NCBI GenBank assembly: GCA_003506745.1
Contig: DNYQ01000167.1
Location: 1 to 10,031, forward strand
Origin: Syntrophaceae bacterium
GTDB taxonomy: Bacteria > Desulfobacterota > Syntrophia > Syntrophales > Smithellaceae
Reading direction: 5' to 3'
Length of the DNA stretch: 10,031 nt
The number at the start of each line of letters is the position of its first letter. Within the stretch, counting starts at the first letter, position 1. The notes below the pieces were generated by a model. That model did no database searches and was not told the DNA's origin. It saw only the letters and a program-made list of their open reading frames with translations. A program made the position numbers and the translations under genes. Positions 1 through 6,424 of this stretch are shown in pieces.

Positions 1-1
1 G

Positions 2-517
2 CGGGCGGCGCCGGGCGGAACGGGCAACATTAAATCGGCGGGCAATTATGCCATGAGCCTATATGCCAGCCGCGTGGCCAGCGATATGGGCTACTCGCAG
101 GTGCTCTGGCTGGACGCGCGGGAAAATAAGTATGTGGAAGAAGTGGGGACCAGCAATATCTTTTTTGTGATCGGCGATGAATTGATCACGCCGCCGCTGG
201 GAGGAACCATTCTGCCGGGTGTGACGCGCGATTCCGTTATTAAACTGGCGACGCATCTGGGCGTGAAAGTCACTGAAAGACGGCTGGCCATGACGGAAGT
301 GATCGACACAATCGAAAAGGGAACCCTCAAGGAGGCTTTTGCCTCGGGAACAGCCGCCGTTATTTCACCGGTTGGACAGATTTATTTCCAAAAGAAGGAA
401 TATCTCATTAACGAAGGGAAGACCGGATCGCTTGCCGACATGTTATATAATGAAATTCTCCAGATTCAGTATGGAATCAAGGAGGATCCCTTCGGCTGGC
501 GTGTGCAGATCGATTGA
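2..517 (+). CDS. ilvE: Branched-chain amino acid aminotransferase, C-terminal half (5' end outside window)
   Basis: PLP-dependent fold-type IV transaminase that interconverts leucine, isoleucine and valine with their 2-oxo acids using glutamate/2-oxoglutarate, in the cytoplasm. The frame is open from base 2, so the gene starts upstream; 171 residues are visible of about 300-360 usual for the family. The fragment begins with a GGTGNIKSAGNY motif whose Lys (fragment residue 11, codon 32-34) is the expected Schiff-base lysine. Next come EVGTSNIFF (about 47-55), with the Glu that contacts the PLP ring nitrogen, GGTILPGVTR (67-76) and GTAAVISPVG (116-125), which line the phosphate and substrate pockets. 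The last motif and the WLDARE stretch fit the larger IlvE/BCAT class rather than D-amino-acid transaminase or aminodeoxychorismate lyase. An ATG at 53 is internal to the conserved core and is not the start. No clear terminator follows. Confidence 0.93.
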   Translation, partial: RAAPGGTGNIKSAGNYAMSLYASRVASDMGYSQVLWLDARENKYVEEVGTSNIFFVIGDELITPPLGGTILPGVTRDSVIKLATHLGVKVTERRLAMTEVIDTIEKGTLKEAFASGTAAVISPVGQIYFQKKEYLINEGKTGSLADMLYNEILQIQYGIKEDPFGWRVQID

Positions 518-582
518 AAGTGGCTTGAAAAATAGACGCCTTTTGCCTGTTTTTATAGAGTTAATACGGGCTGGGGGAATTG

Positions 583-630
583 TATTCCACAATGCTGTGG
601 AAAGGCCTGTGGATAGCCATGTTGATAGCC
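583..630. repeat. Three 12-bp tandem units resembling DnaA boxes, with a 7-bp inverted repeat
   Basis: Three head-to-tail 12-mers occupy 595-606, 607-618 and 619-630 (ctgtggaaaggc, ctgtggatagcc, atgttgatagcc). Read on the minus strand each contains a near DnaA box: CTTTCCACA (596-604), CTATCCACA (608-616) and CTATCAACA (620-628), which differ from TTWTNCACA by one, one and two bases. A fourth, plus-strand near match, TATTCCACA, lies at 583-591. The stretch TTCCACA-atgc-TGTGGAA at 585-602 is also a perfect inverted repeat. About 30 bp downstream the DNA becomes AT-rich. Direct observation: repeat, period and inverted repeat. Inference: DnaA binding. It could instead be a weak transcript-end hairpin for ilvE, but there is no T-tract. 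Confidence 0.5.
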
Positions 631-660
631 TTGGCAAGTCCGCAATGGTTGAGCTTTTAG

Positions 661-827
661 ACCGGATTGCTTAAGGTTTGGGCAAGAATATATAACAATA
701 ATATCGGACAGTTATAAATATACCCTTTAATCATGGTAACTTATGAATCAATCAGGATAAAGATATAAACTCCATTGAAAAAAATGTGCCATGACGATCA
801 ACTTTTCCATATTTTGGTAAATAAAAA
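661..827. other. AT-rich intergenic leader upstream of lolA
   Basis: Rest of the ilvE-lolA gap. It is visibly AT-rich, with runs such as atatataacaataatat near 690 and gttataaatata near 710, in contrast to the flanking genes. It presumably carries the lolA promoter, but I could not find a -35/-10 pair with correct spacing that I would defend. It could also act as an unwinding element beside the DnaA-box-like array. I see no coding region here. Confidence 0.4.
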
Positions 828-1535
828 ATGATCAAGACAAATCTCGATAAAAATGGGTTATTTATATCAGCAAAGATCCTGGCGGCTTTTATGATTATCT
901 TTTTGGGGATTGTTTTACTCCCCAAATTCGGCGCCGCCGATCCGCCCCACATTGATGAAACCGTTGGCCGGTTGCAGCAGATTTATGAAAAAACCCAGGA
1001 CTTTCAGGCCGGTTTTATTCAGGAAACCACCGTGAAGTCTATTCGTAAAACGGATACGGAAGAGGGGATCGTCTATTTTAAAAATCCCAGGCAGATGCTT
1101 TGGGATTATAAAAAGCCAAAAGCGAAAAAGCTGATTATCAATGCGCAAAAAGCCTGGCTCTATCTGCCGAAGGATAAAACGGTTTATGTGCAGGAATCTG
1201 ATAAGATATTCAAATCCGAAGCCCTGATCAAGTTTCTGTCCGGCCTGGGAAAACTGAATGATGATTTTAAGATTCAATACGCCACCCCCCATGCAACGGA
1301 CAGGGAAGGCAACTACCTGCTGCAATTATATCCCCGTGAAAAGGGAGCATCCTATCAATATCTGCAGATGACGGTTGCGAAAAGCAGCTTTCATATTCTT
1401 CAGGTCAGTTTTGACGATGTGATGGGGAATTCCACGCATCTGAGATTTTCGGGCATCAAAATGAACGCCGGACTGTCCTCAAAATTATTCCAGTTTCAGC
1501 CGCCGGCCGGGGTCAGTATTTTTAAAATGCCCTGA
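828..1535 (+). CDS. lolA: Outer-membrane lipoprotein carrier protein LolA
   Basis: Periplasmic chaperone that takes mature lipoproteins from the LolCDE ABC transporter and carries them to the outer membrane. The 235-residue product has a basic/polar start, a hydrophobic stretch at about 12-33 and an AA-type cleavage site near residue 37 (FGAA|DPP), so a signal peptide and export are expected. The mature part shows the LolA pattern: DFQAGFIQET (about 58-67), a glycine followed by a beta strand (EEGIVYFKNPRQM, 78-90), LWDYKKP (91-97) and WLYLPKDKTVY (110-120), typical of the open beta-barrel. Length is slightly above the usual 200-220. The ATG at 828 is preceded only by an A-rich stretch with no clear Shine-Dalgarno site; starting at the internal Met22 would remove the basic n-region of the signal peptide, so I keep 828. 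It lies alone between two long gaps, without its transporter genes. Confidence 0.9.
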   Translation: MIKTNLDKNGLFISAKILAAFMIIFLGIVLLPKFGAADPPHIDETVGRLQQIYEKTQDFQAGFIQETTVKSIRKTDTEEGIVYFKNPRQMLWDYKKPKAKKLIINAQKAWLYLPKDKTVYVQESDKIFKSEALIKFLSGLGKLNDDFKIQYATPHATDREGNYLLQLYPREKGASYQYLQMTVAKSSFHILQVSFDDVMGNSTHLRFSGIKMNAGLSSKLFQFQPPAGVSIFKMP

Positions 1536-1591
1536 CCCTGTTTTCGTTCCATTCACATATCGCGACACAGCTTCAAAAGAGATGAAATCAA

Positions 1592-1624
1592 CTTCAAGAA
1601 GGTGACCTTGATCTCAACTTGAAG
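1592..1624. promoter_or_regulatory. Nested inverted repeats upstream of the small ORF (possible operator or hairpin)
   Basis: CTTCAAG at 1592-1598 is mirrored by CTTGAAG at 1618-1624. Between them lies a perfect odd palindrome, AAGGTGACCTT, at 1599-1609. The array ends about 20 bp before the start codon of the 27-codon ORF at 1645, immediately ahead of its ribosome binding site. This position suits a repressor or activator site, or an RNA hairpin gating translation. No matching -35/-10 pair with normal spacing was found: TTGATC at 1608 and TATACA at 1627 are only 13 bp apart. The symmetry is seen directly; the regulatory role is inference. Confidence 0.35.
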
Positions 1625-1644
1625 AATATACAAGGAGGGGTGTT

Positions 1645-1728
1645 ATGCGAAAATGGATCATTGGAATATTGATTGTGCTGGTGGCGGCGGGCGGCATCTT
1701 TGATGACGAGGCAAGGACAGGAAAGTAG
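1645..1728 (+). CDS. Small hydrophobic peptide, 27 residues, unknown function
   Basis: The start codon has one of the best ribosome binding sites in the window, AAGGAGGGG, 4 bases before ATG. The product has a basic beginning (MRKW), one hydrophobic segment of about 15 residues (residues 5-19, rich in Ile, Leu, Val, Ala, Gly) and a charged end (DDEARTGK) before TAG. It looks like a single-pass inner-membrane mini-protein, or the signal-anchor start of a larger protein that was cut short. The GC-rich DNA after the stop shows no convincing continuation in another frame. It sits 109 bp after lolA, too far to assume co-transcription. I do not recognise a family. The alternatives are a leader peptide, a type I toxin-like peptide (it lacks the usual antisense RNA evidence) or a chance ORF. 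Confidence 0.4.
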   Translation: MRKWIIGILIVLVAAGGIFDDEARTGK

Positions 1729-1794
1729 GCGGCCGGGCGGGGTGCCTGCAAGACCAAAACCGGCATCAGGAGGAATGATGAGCGAACTGGCCCT

Positions 1795-1971
1795 TTATTC
1801 CACACACACCTCCACCTGCGTCGAGCCGCCGCGATAGGAATAATGGACGGTGCCGTCCAGCTCTCCAAAAAAATCTTTCGGTCCGCGCACGGGCCGAAAC
1901 CGGGCGCAGAGGGGCACTTTGTCCTCTTTGTCCGGCCTATATACTATCTTTGGAAAATATCCAACCCGCGA
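1795..1971 (-). pseudogene. Possible remnant or C-terminal fragment of an unidentified protein
   Basis: On the minus strand an open frame of 58 codons ends with TAA at 1797-1795. It reads like real protein: aromatic and charged residues alternate, glycines are well spaced (FFGELDGTVHYSYRGG near the end), and third positions are strongly G/C as in neighbouring genes. There is no ATG. The frame is closed upstream by TAA at 1974-1972, and beyond that the same frame stays open to about 2085, again protein-like (SRRITTGIADIIFQPWG). This suggests a gene with a premature stop and a lost start. A shorter alternative is a 40-residue ORF from GTG at 1917, which has GAGG five bases upstream. No family is recognised. 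Coding in the past is inference from composition only. Confidence 0.3.
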
Positions 1972-2190
1972 TTACGCATCGCCCCACGGCTGAAAAATAA
2001 TGTCCGCAATTCCAGTCGTTATGCGCCGGGAAAGCCCATTCGAAACCAGAAGCTGCAGGCTCAAGTCTCTTGCGTCCGGTATTGATGTTTCACTGCAAAT
2101 GTGCCATGGTGCACCTCCGGAACCGGTCGAGTCGGCGCATGCGGCAAAAAACGTGGATAACGGTTCTTGATTTTCAGGATGGTTGTAACA
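1972..2190. other. Non-coding stretch upstream of the acyl-CoA synthetase gene
   Basis: No convincing gene starts here. The region holds the in-frame upstream continuation of the minus-strand remnant, a short palindromic patch around gtgccatggtgcac (2100-2113), and a single DnaA-box-like CGTGGATAA at 2152-2160 (one mismatch on the reverse strand). A good ribosome binding site, AAAGGAG, lies at about 2191-2197 just before the next gene. A promoter for that gene is expected here but I could not place it. Confidence 0.35.
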
Positions 2191-2203
2191 AAAAGGAGCA
2201 GTT

Positions 2204-3679
2204 ATGAATTCCCGTTCGTTTTTTACGTCATTGTTTGAACCCCGGGCCATCGCTTTTATCGGCGCGTCCACCTCTCCGGCCAAGTGGGGGTTCAATATTC
2301 TCCATCACCTGTTTCGGGGAGGCTACGAAGGTCCCGTCTATGCGGTAAATGCCAAGGGCGGCGACTGGTTCGGCCGGCCGATGTATCGCAATCTGGCCAA
2401 TGCGCCGGGGAGCGCCGATCTGGCCGTGATTGTCGTGCCGAAGGAAAAAGTGGCGGACGCGCTTCGCGACTGCGGCGCCGCGGGTATTTCCGCCGCCGTG
2501 GTGATTACCGCCGGTTTCGGCGAGACGGGCGCCCCGGGCCAAGCGCTGGAGGAAGAAGTTCTCCGCGTAGCGCGCGCCTGCGGTATCCGCATGGTGGGGC
2601 CCAACACCATGGGGATTTACAGCGCCTATCCCCGCCGCGTGCGGGCGGTCATGGCCGTTTCGCAGTATCAGCCGGGCGCCGTCGCGCTTATTTCCCAGAG
2701 CGGCAATCTGGGAACCTCCATTGCCGACCGCTTGATCCGGCGCGGAATCGGCATGAGCCGTCTGGTCAGCTCCGGCAACGAGGCGGACCTGACCGTGGAG
2801 GATTATCTGGACTATCTGGAGACGGACGACAAGACAAAAGTCGTCTGTCTCTACGTGGAAGGGGTGCGCCAGGGCGGCCGGTTTATCGAAACCGTTCGCC
2901 GCGTTTCCGCCGTCAAGCCGGTGATTCTGCTCAAGGGGGGCATCGGGGCCGTCGGCGCCGATGCGGCCCGGTCGCATACGGGCGCCCTGGCCGGCAGCTT
3001 TGCGGTGTTTCGCGCCGTCTGTCGCCAGGCAAACATCATCATCGCGGAAACCATCGACGAGATGGTTGACATCGCGGGGCTTCTGCTTTCCCAGCCCGAG
3101 ATCCGGGGCCGGCGTATCGGCATCGTTACGCAGGGCGGAGGCCTGGGGGTCCTTGCCGCCGATTTGTGCGAGGCCGCCGGCCTGGAAATTCCACCGCTTT
3201 CCAACCGGGTGGTCGAAATGCTCGACGCCTATCTGCCGCCTTTCTGGAGCCGGCGCAACCCGGTGGACCTGGTCGCGCCGGGGAGAGTTTCGATGATCAC
3301 CGACTCCACGGCGGCGCTCCTGGAGCACGAGGATCTGGACGCCGTTCTCCTTTTGGGTCTGGGCTATATGACCTGCCGCGCCACGCATTGGCTGGATTCG
3401 CCCGTGCTGCCGCGCGAGGCTATGGCAGAACCGGCGCAGAAAATGATTGATGGAGAAAAGGAGCTGGTGGATCTGATCGTGCGGCAGATCCGGCAGTTCA
3501 ACAAGCCGATCATTCCGGTGATCGACATCATCGGCTTTGACGAACCGGGCGACCGCAACATCGTCCGCAAGCTCGATGCCAAAGGCATCATGGCATACTC
3601 TTCGCCGGAGCGGGCCATCCGCGCGCTGGCCAAGGCCCAAGCTTACTACAACAGGCGGCAAAACGGAAACAGCGGATAA
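2204..3679 (+). CDS. NDP-forming acyl-CoA synthetase alpha-type protein (CoA-binding / succinyl-CoA ligase-like), no ATP-grasp domain
   Basis: Related to the alpha subunit of ADP-forming acetyl/acyl-CoA synthetase, which couples acyl-CoA cleavage to ATP formation through a phosphohistidine. The 491 residues show a Rossmann CoA-binding domain at about 8-140 (IAFIGAS at 16-22, PVYAVNAKG, VGPNTMGIYS at 131-140), a flavodoxin-like ligase domain at about 155-290 (ALISQSGNLGTS at 161-172, LVSSGNEADLTVEDYLDYL) and a second ligase-type domain from about 303 (RRIGIVTQGGGLGVLAAD). His258 in RSHTGALAGS is the expected phosphorylated histidine. The size matches separate alpha subunits, so the ATP-grasp beta part is not fused, and no beta gene adjoins it: the next gene is convergent. 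AAAGGAG precedes the ATG by 6 bases. The gene is richer in G/C, especially at third positions, than lolA. Substrate is unknown; protein acetyltransferase fusions are excluded because there is no GNAT domain. Confidence 0.85.
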   Translation: MNSRSFFTSLFEPRAIAFIGASTSPAKWGFNILHHLFRGGYEGPVYAVNAKGGDWFGRPMYRNLANAPGSADLAVIVVPKEKVADALRDCGAAGISAAVVITAGFGETGAPGQALEEEVLRVARACGIRMVGPNTMGIYSAYPRRVRAVMAVSQYQPGAVALISQSGNLGTSIADRLIRRGIGMSRLVSSGNEADLTVEDYLDYLETDDKTKVVCLYVEGVRQGGRFIETVRRVSAVKPVILLKGGIGAVGADAARSHTGALAGSFAVFRAVCRQANIIIAETIDEMVDIAGLLLSQPEIRGRRIGIVTQGGGLGVLAADLCEAAGLEIPPLSNRVVEMLDAYLPPFWSRRNPVDLVAPGRVSMITDSTAALLEHEDLDAVLLLGLGYMTCRATHWLDSPVLPREAMAEPAQKMIDGEKELVDLIVRQIRQFNKPIIPVIDIIGFDEPGDRNIVRKLDAKGIMAYSSPERAIRALAKAQAYYNRRQNGNSG

Positions 3680-3745
3680 TGAGGGTGGTTGAATTATAAG
3701 TTTTCCAGCTTCCACTCCAGGGCGTCTTTTACGGAAAGGCCAAGA

Positions 3746-4366
3746 TTATTCCGGTTTGGCAATGGTCATCCAGAGAAAAGTTTCGCCGCCGATGTTTCGA
3801 TATTGCTCGGATTCTATTGTAAAACCAATGGATTTTAAAATGGCGGACAGGTTGCCGGGCGTCGTATGGCTGTAGAACAATTTTTCGCCCATGAATTCCT
3901 TGTATCCATTGAAAATTTCCGCTCCGGTATATTCCTTCGTGGCGTAGGTAAAAAGCGATTTGCCTCCGGGTTTCAGAAAACGAAAGATCTTCTGAAAAAT
4001 ATCCCTGTGTTTTTCATGTTCGATATGAAACAGGCAATAAATGGCCGTGATTGCGTCAAAGGTTTCATCGGGAAATTCCACGTCGCGAATATCGGCGAGA
4101 ATGGTTTTCATGTCCGGTTGATAGCGATGGGCCAGCGCGAGCATTCGGGAAGAAAAATCAACGCCCGTGACCTGCCAGCCCCGGGCAATAAAATAAGCGG
4201 GGAAGGGTTCTCCCGCGCCGCAGCCCAGATCCAGGAGCCGTCCCGGCTGCCCTGGCAGTCTCCGGAAAAAATCGTCAATAATTTCGGACATGTCGAATAA
4301 ACCGCGGTTTTGATCGTAGGTGTCGGCAAACTGGTCGTAAATCTTTTGCATGTCGGCGCGCGTCAT
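3746..4366 (-). CDS. Class I SAM-dependent methyltransferase
   Basis: A 206-residue soluble methyltransferase of the UbiE/small-molecule type. Motif I, LLDLGCGAGEPF, is at about 44-55; the acidic residue binding the SAM ribose is Asp70 in VTGVDFSS; ADIRD (91-95) binds the adenine; and FPDETFDAITAIYCLFHI (98-115) is the post-II/motif IV strand. LKPGGKSLFTYA (131-142) is motif VI. The substrate cannot be read from sequence. The ATG overlaps the stop of the upstream radical SAM gene as ATGA (4366-4363), so the two are translationally coupled and this is the third gene of the patatin operon. The protein ends with TIAKPE; a +1 shift near that point would add about 18 plausible residues, noted under findings. 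No terminator hairpin was found in the short convergent gap that follows. Confidence 0.87.
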   Translation of the reverse strand: MTRADMQKIYDQFADTYDQNRGLFDMSEIIDDFFRRLPGQPGRLLDLGCGAGEPFPAYFIARGWQVTGVDFSSRMLALAHRYQPDMKTILADIRDVEFPDETFDAITAIYCLFHIEHEKHRDIFQKIFRFLKPGGKSLFTYATKEYTGAEIFNGYKEFMGEKLFYSHTTPGNLSAILKSIGFTIESEQYRNIGGETFLWMTIAKPE

Positions 4367-5295
4367 CTTCTTCGTTCCTTCTCGAAGGGATGCTCCCGGT
4401 CGAAATCCGGCATTAACTGATCGTCGCTGACGTCCTGAACAAACAGATTTTCAAAATTCAACTGCAGCGCAAAATGGAGAATTTCATCATACTCCCGGTG
4501 GGTGATCCTGCGTCCCAGTTGCTCGTGAGAGCGCACTTTGGGCGTCGGTGAATATTGCGACATGAGGCTGATCGGGACGTTGGTTGATATTTCATTTTTC
4601 AGAAGTCTCAGCGCCGCTTTGGAATTTTCCAGACGCCCGGGTAAAACCAGATGGCGGATGATGATGCCGTGCGCCGCAATGCCGTTTTCCACGGTCAAAT
4701 CATCGCCCACCTGCCGGACCATTTCCCGAATAGAAGCGATGGCGAACTTCGGATAGTCCGGCGCGTCGGAGAACATCCGGGCGTCTTCTTCCATGCCGTA
4801 TTTGAAATCCGGCAGATAGATATCGACCATGCCGTCGAGCATCCGGATGACATCCGGATTTTCATAGCCGCCGCAGTTGAAAACAAACGGGACGGTGAGG
4901 CCCTGGGCCCTTGCCAGACACAGCGCTTCCATGATCAAAGGCGTCTGAGGTGTCGGGGTTACCGGTTCAACATTGTGGCAGCCGCTTTTTTGCAGGTTGA
5001 GCATGATCCGGGCCAGTTCGATCACGGTCAGACGGCGGCCATCCACCGAGTGCGAAATTTGATAATTCTGACAATAGACGCATCCCAGATTGCAGGAAGA
5101 AAGGAAAATGGTTCCGGCGCCGCCGGTGCCCGAAAGCGGCGGCTCCTCTCCGTGATGGGCCAGAGCGCAGTCCATGACGATATCGGAAGGCAGGCGGCAG
5201 TAGCCCGGTTCGCCTTTCGTCCGGTCAACGCGGCAGGCGCGCGGACAAAGCGTGCAGGATTTGTAAATGTCGAGAAGTTCCTGAATGATCATCAT
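4363..5295 (-). CDS. Radical SAM protein of the PflX type (COG1313-like)
   Basis: A 310-residue iron-sulfur protein resembling pyruvate formate-lyase activating enzymes but of the PflX subgroup, whose substrate is not established. The radical SAM motif CNLGCVYC (Cys68, Cys72, Cys75) would bind the 4Fe-4S cluster that cleaves SAM. Ahead of it, a second cysteine set at Cys14, Cys17, Cys21 and Cys33 (CTLCPRAC...GYC) is characteristic of this subgroup and could bind another metal or cluster. VTPTPQTPLIMEA and PFVFNCGGYENPDVI follow as typical barrel strands, then DIYLPDFKYG (about 157-166). The gene begins with two ATG codons; I use the first, 6 bases after the stop of the patatin gene, and there is no strong Shine-Dalgarno site, consistent with coupling. 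It overlaps the methyltransferase by 4 bases. A glycyl radical enzyme target is not seen nearby. Confidence 0.87.
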   Translation of the reverse strand: MMIIQELLDIYKSCTLCPRACRVDRTKGEPGYCRLPSDIVMDCALAHHGEEPPLSGTGGAGTIFLSSCNLGCVYCQNYQISHSVDGRRLTVIELARIMLNLQKSGCHNVEPVTPTPQTPLIMEALCLARAQGLTVPFVFNCGGYENPDVIRMLDGMVDIYLPDFKYGMEEDARMFSDAPDYPKFAIASIREMVRQVGDDLTVENGIAAHGIIIRHLVLPGRLENSKAALRLLKNEISTNVPISLMSQYSPTPKVRSHEQLGRRITHREYDEILHFALQLNFENLFVQDVSDDQLMPDFDREHPFEKERRR

Positions 5296-5301
5296 AAGAC
5301 A

Positions 5302-6369
5302 CTAAAACTTTTCAACAATTTCCCGAATCTTGCCGCTTGCGACCAGTTCCAGAAAATCTTCGCCCAGCGGAGCGGACAACGCCACGGCCTTGTTCCAGTT
5401 TTCAATCCGCCGTCTGCTGTCGTCGATATACGTCAGAAAATCATCACGATCCGGGACTTTGCCGTCAGGAAGCCGGTCGATGAAATACTGCGACGGGAAG
5501 ACCATCACAACGTTGTTCAATGTCTGATCATCCGGAGCGCGCTTTTTGATTTTTTTATCCAGCCAGCCGGGGATGATCCGTTCCTGATGATGAAAGAAGA
5601 GCACCAGGTCATTTTCCTTTGCGGCATACTGATGCGACAGATGATAGTCGATCAAACCGCCGTCGCGGTAAACACCGCGGGGGGCGCCGAAAATATTTTT
5701 TACGCCGGCAACGACCAGCGGAATCGCACCGGAAGCCATCACGGCATGTCTGAAATTAATTTCGTTGAGCCGCACATATCTGCCCCGGAATTGCGGTTGG
5801 AAGCAAAAGGGCGGCGGTTTGGACCCGTTATAAAAAACCACCCGGTCGGCAAAACGGTAAACATTGTCCCGGCTGAAGAAATTCAGAACGTAACAAGCGG
5901 CCAGGGCGCTTTTCTGCAGCAGGATGTTTTCGGAGGCGACCAGACCCCGTGAGCGAACCGTGATGACCGATAAACGGTAGCGTTTGTTGGCCAAGGCAAA
6001 GGGGAGAGCGTCATCTTCGATATACGCATTAAGAACATGGGTGAATTTTTCCAGAATCGTTACAGGCGTGTCTTTCTTGGTGACGGTGATGTTGATGTAA
6101 GCGTCCATAAATTTCCGGTAACAGTCGGCGTCCTGCGGCTGAAGCCATGCGGCAAAACGCCAGGCGCCGGCGGACGATCCGATGAGATGCACGGCCTGGG
6201 AGCGTCCCAGGATGTTTTGCTCCAGAAGCGTCAGATCAAATCCGCTGGCAACAAGCCAGCGCGGCCCCACGGCCGCTCCGAAATATGCACAGACGTCATC
6301 AAAGTTAAATCCGCCGTCTTTGATGATTTCGTAGGCTTTTTTTCCGGCTTTAATGCGCAATCGACTCAT
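5302..6369 (-). CDS. Patatin-like phospholipase family protein
   Basis: A 355-residue predicted serine lipid acyl hydrolase. The nucleophile elbow GSSAG holds Ser66 and the second dyad member is Asp236 in RDGGLIDYHL. ASGAIP (212-217) is a usual patatin element between them. The oxyanion loop reads FGAAVGPRW (30-38) in place of the classical G-G-G-x-R/K-G, as in a bacterial subgroup of patatins with a GPRW/GPKW loop. There is no signal peptide or transmembrane segment, so it should be cytosolic or peripheral to the membrane, in contrast to autotransporter patatins. It is the first gene of a minus-strand operon with the radical SAM and methyltransferase genes; only 6 bases separate it from the next. 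The ATG at 6369 lacks a strong ribosome binding site. Phospholipase versus other esterase activity cannot be decided. Confidence 0.87.
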   Translation of the reverse strand: MSRLRIKAGKKAYEIIKDGGFNFDDVCAYFGAAVGPRWLVASGFDLTLLEQNILGRSQAVHLIGSSAGAWRFAAWLQPQDADCYRKFMDAYINITVTKKDTPVTILEKFTHVLNAYIEDDALPFALANKRYRLSVITVRSRGLVASENILLQKSALAACYVLNFFSRDNVYRFADRVVFYNGSKPPPFCFQPQFRGRYVRLNEINFRHAVMASGAIPLVVAGVKNIFGAPRGVYRDGGLIDYHLSHQYAAKENDLVLFFHHQERIIPGWLDKKIKKRAPDDQTLNNVVMVFPSQYFIDRLPDGKVPDRDDFLTYIDDSRRRIENWNKAVALSAPLGEDFLELVASGKIREIVEKF

Positions 6370-6392
6370 GACAATCTACCCGGGTAAAGATC

Positions 6393-6421
6393 TTGACACG
6401 TATCCTTTTGTCTTGTAAATA
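6393..6421 (+). promoter_or_regulatory. Candidate sigma-70 promoter for proA-nadD
   Basis: A perfect TTGACA at 6393-6398 is followed after exactly 17 bases by TAAATA (6416-6421), a weak -10 matching the consensus at three of six positions. Transcription would start near 6428, giving a leader of about 135 bases before proA. It overlaps the opposing candidate promoter at 6425-6453. Confidence 0.4.
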
Positions 6422-6424
6422 TTC

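Noticed and set aside
339..674. A 111-codon frame overlapping the ilvE end and the DnaA-box-like array
   Set aside because: Half of it is a shadow of ilvE and the rest follows from the 12-bp repeats (a VDS-type repeat); no good ribosome binding site.
1778..1837. A 19-codon ORF with AGGAGG just upstream
   Set aside because: Very short, no hydrophobic or other pattern, and it runs antisense to the better minus-strand frame.
1614..1868. An 84-codon minus-strand ORF
   Set aside because: It is antisense to the small hydrophobic ORF and out of frame with the more protein-like minus-strand remnant; Arg/Pro/Ser-rich with no motif.
2152..2160. Single DnaA-box-like site (one mismatch)
   Set aside because: One isolated near match is expected by chance; it lacks the phased neighbours seen at 583-628.
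2228..3715. A 495-codon open frame antisense to the whole acyl-CoA synthetase gene
   Set aside because: Its product is low-complexity in character (rich in Gly, Arg, Asp, His) with no motif, and such frames are expected opposite G/C-biased codons. The sense frame has clear domains.
3680..3745. Bidirectional terminator between the convergent acyl-CoA synthetase and methyltransferase genes
   Set aside because: Only weak pairing (ctttt/aaag) was found, with no stable stem followed by a T-run.
4651..5952. A 433-codon plus-strand open frame running across the radical SAM and patatin genes
   Set aside because: It spans two well-supported minus-strand genes and has no recognisable motif or ribosome binding site of note.
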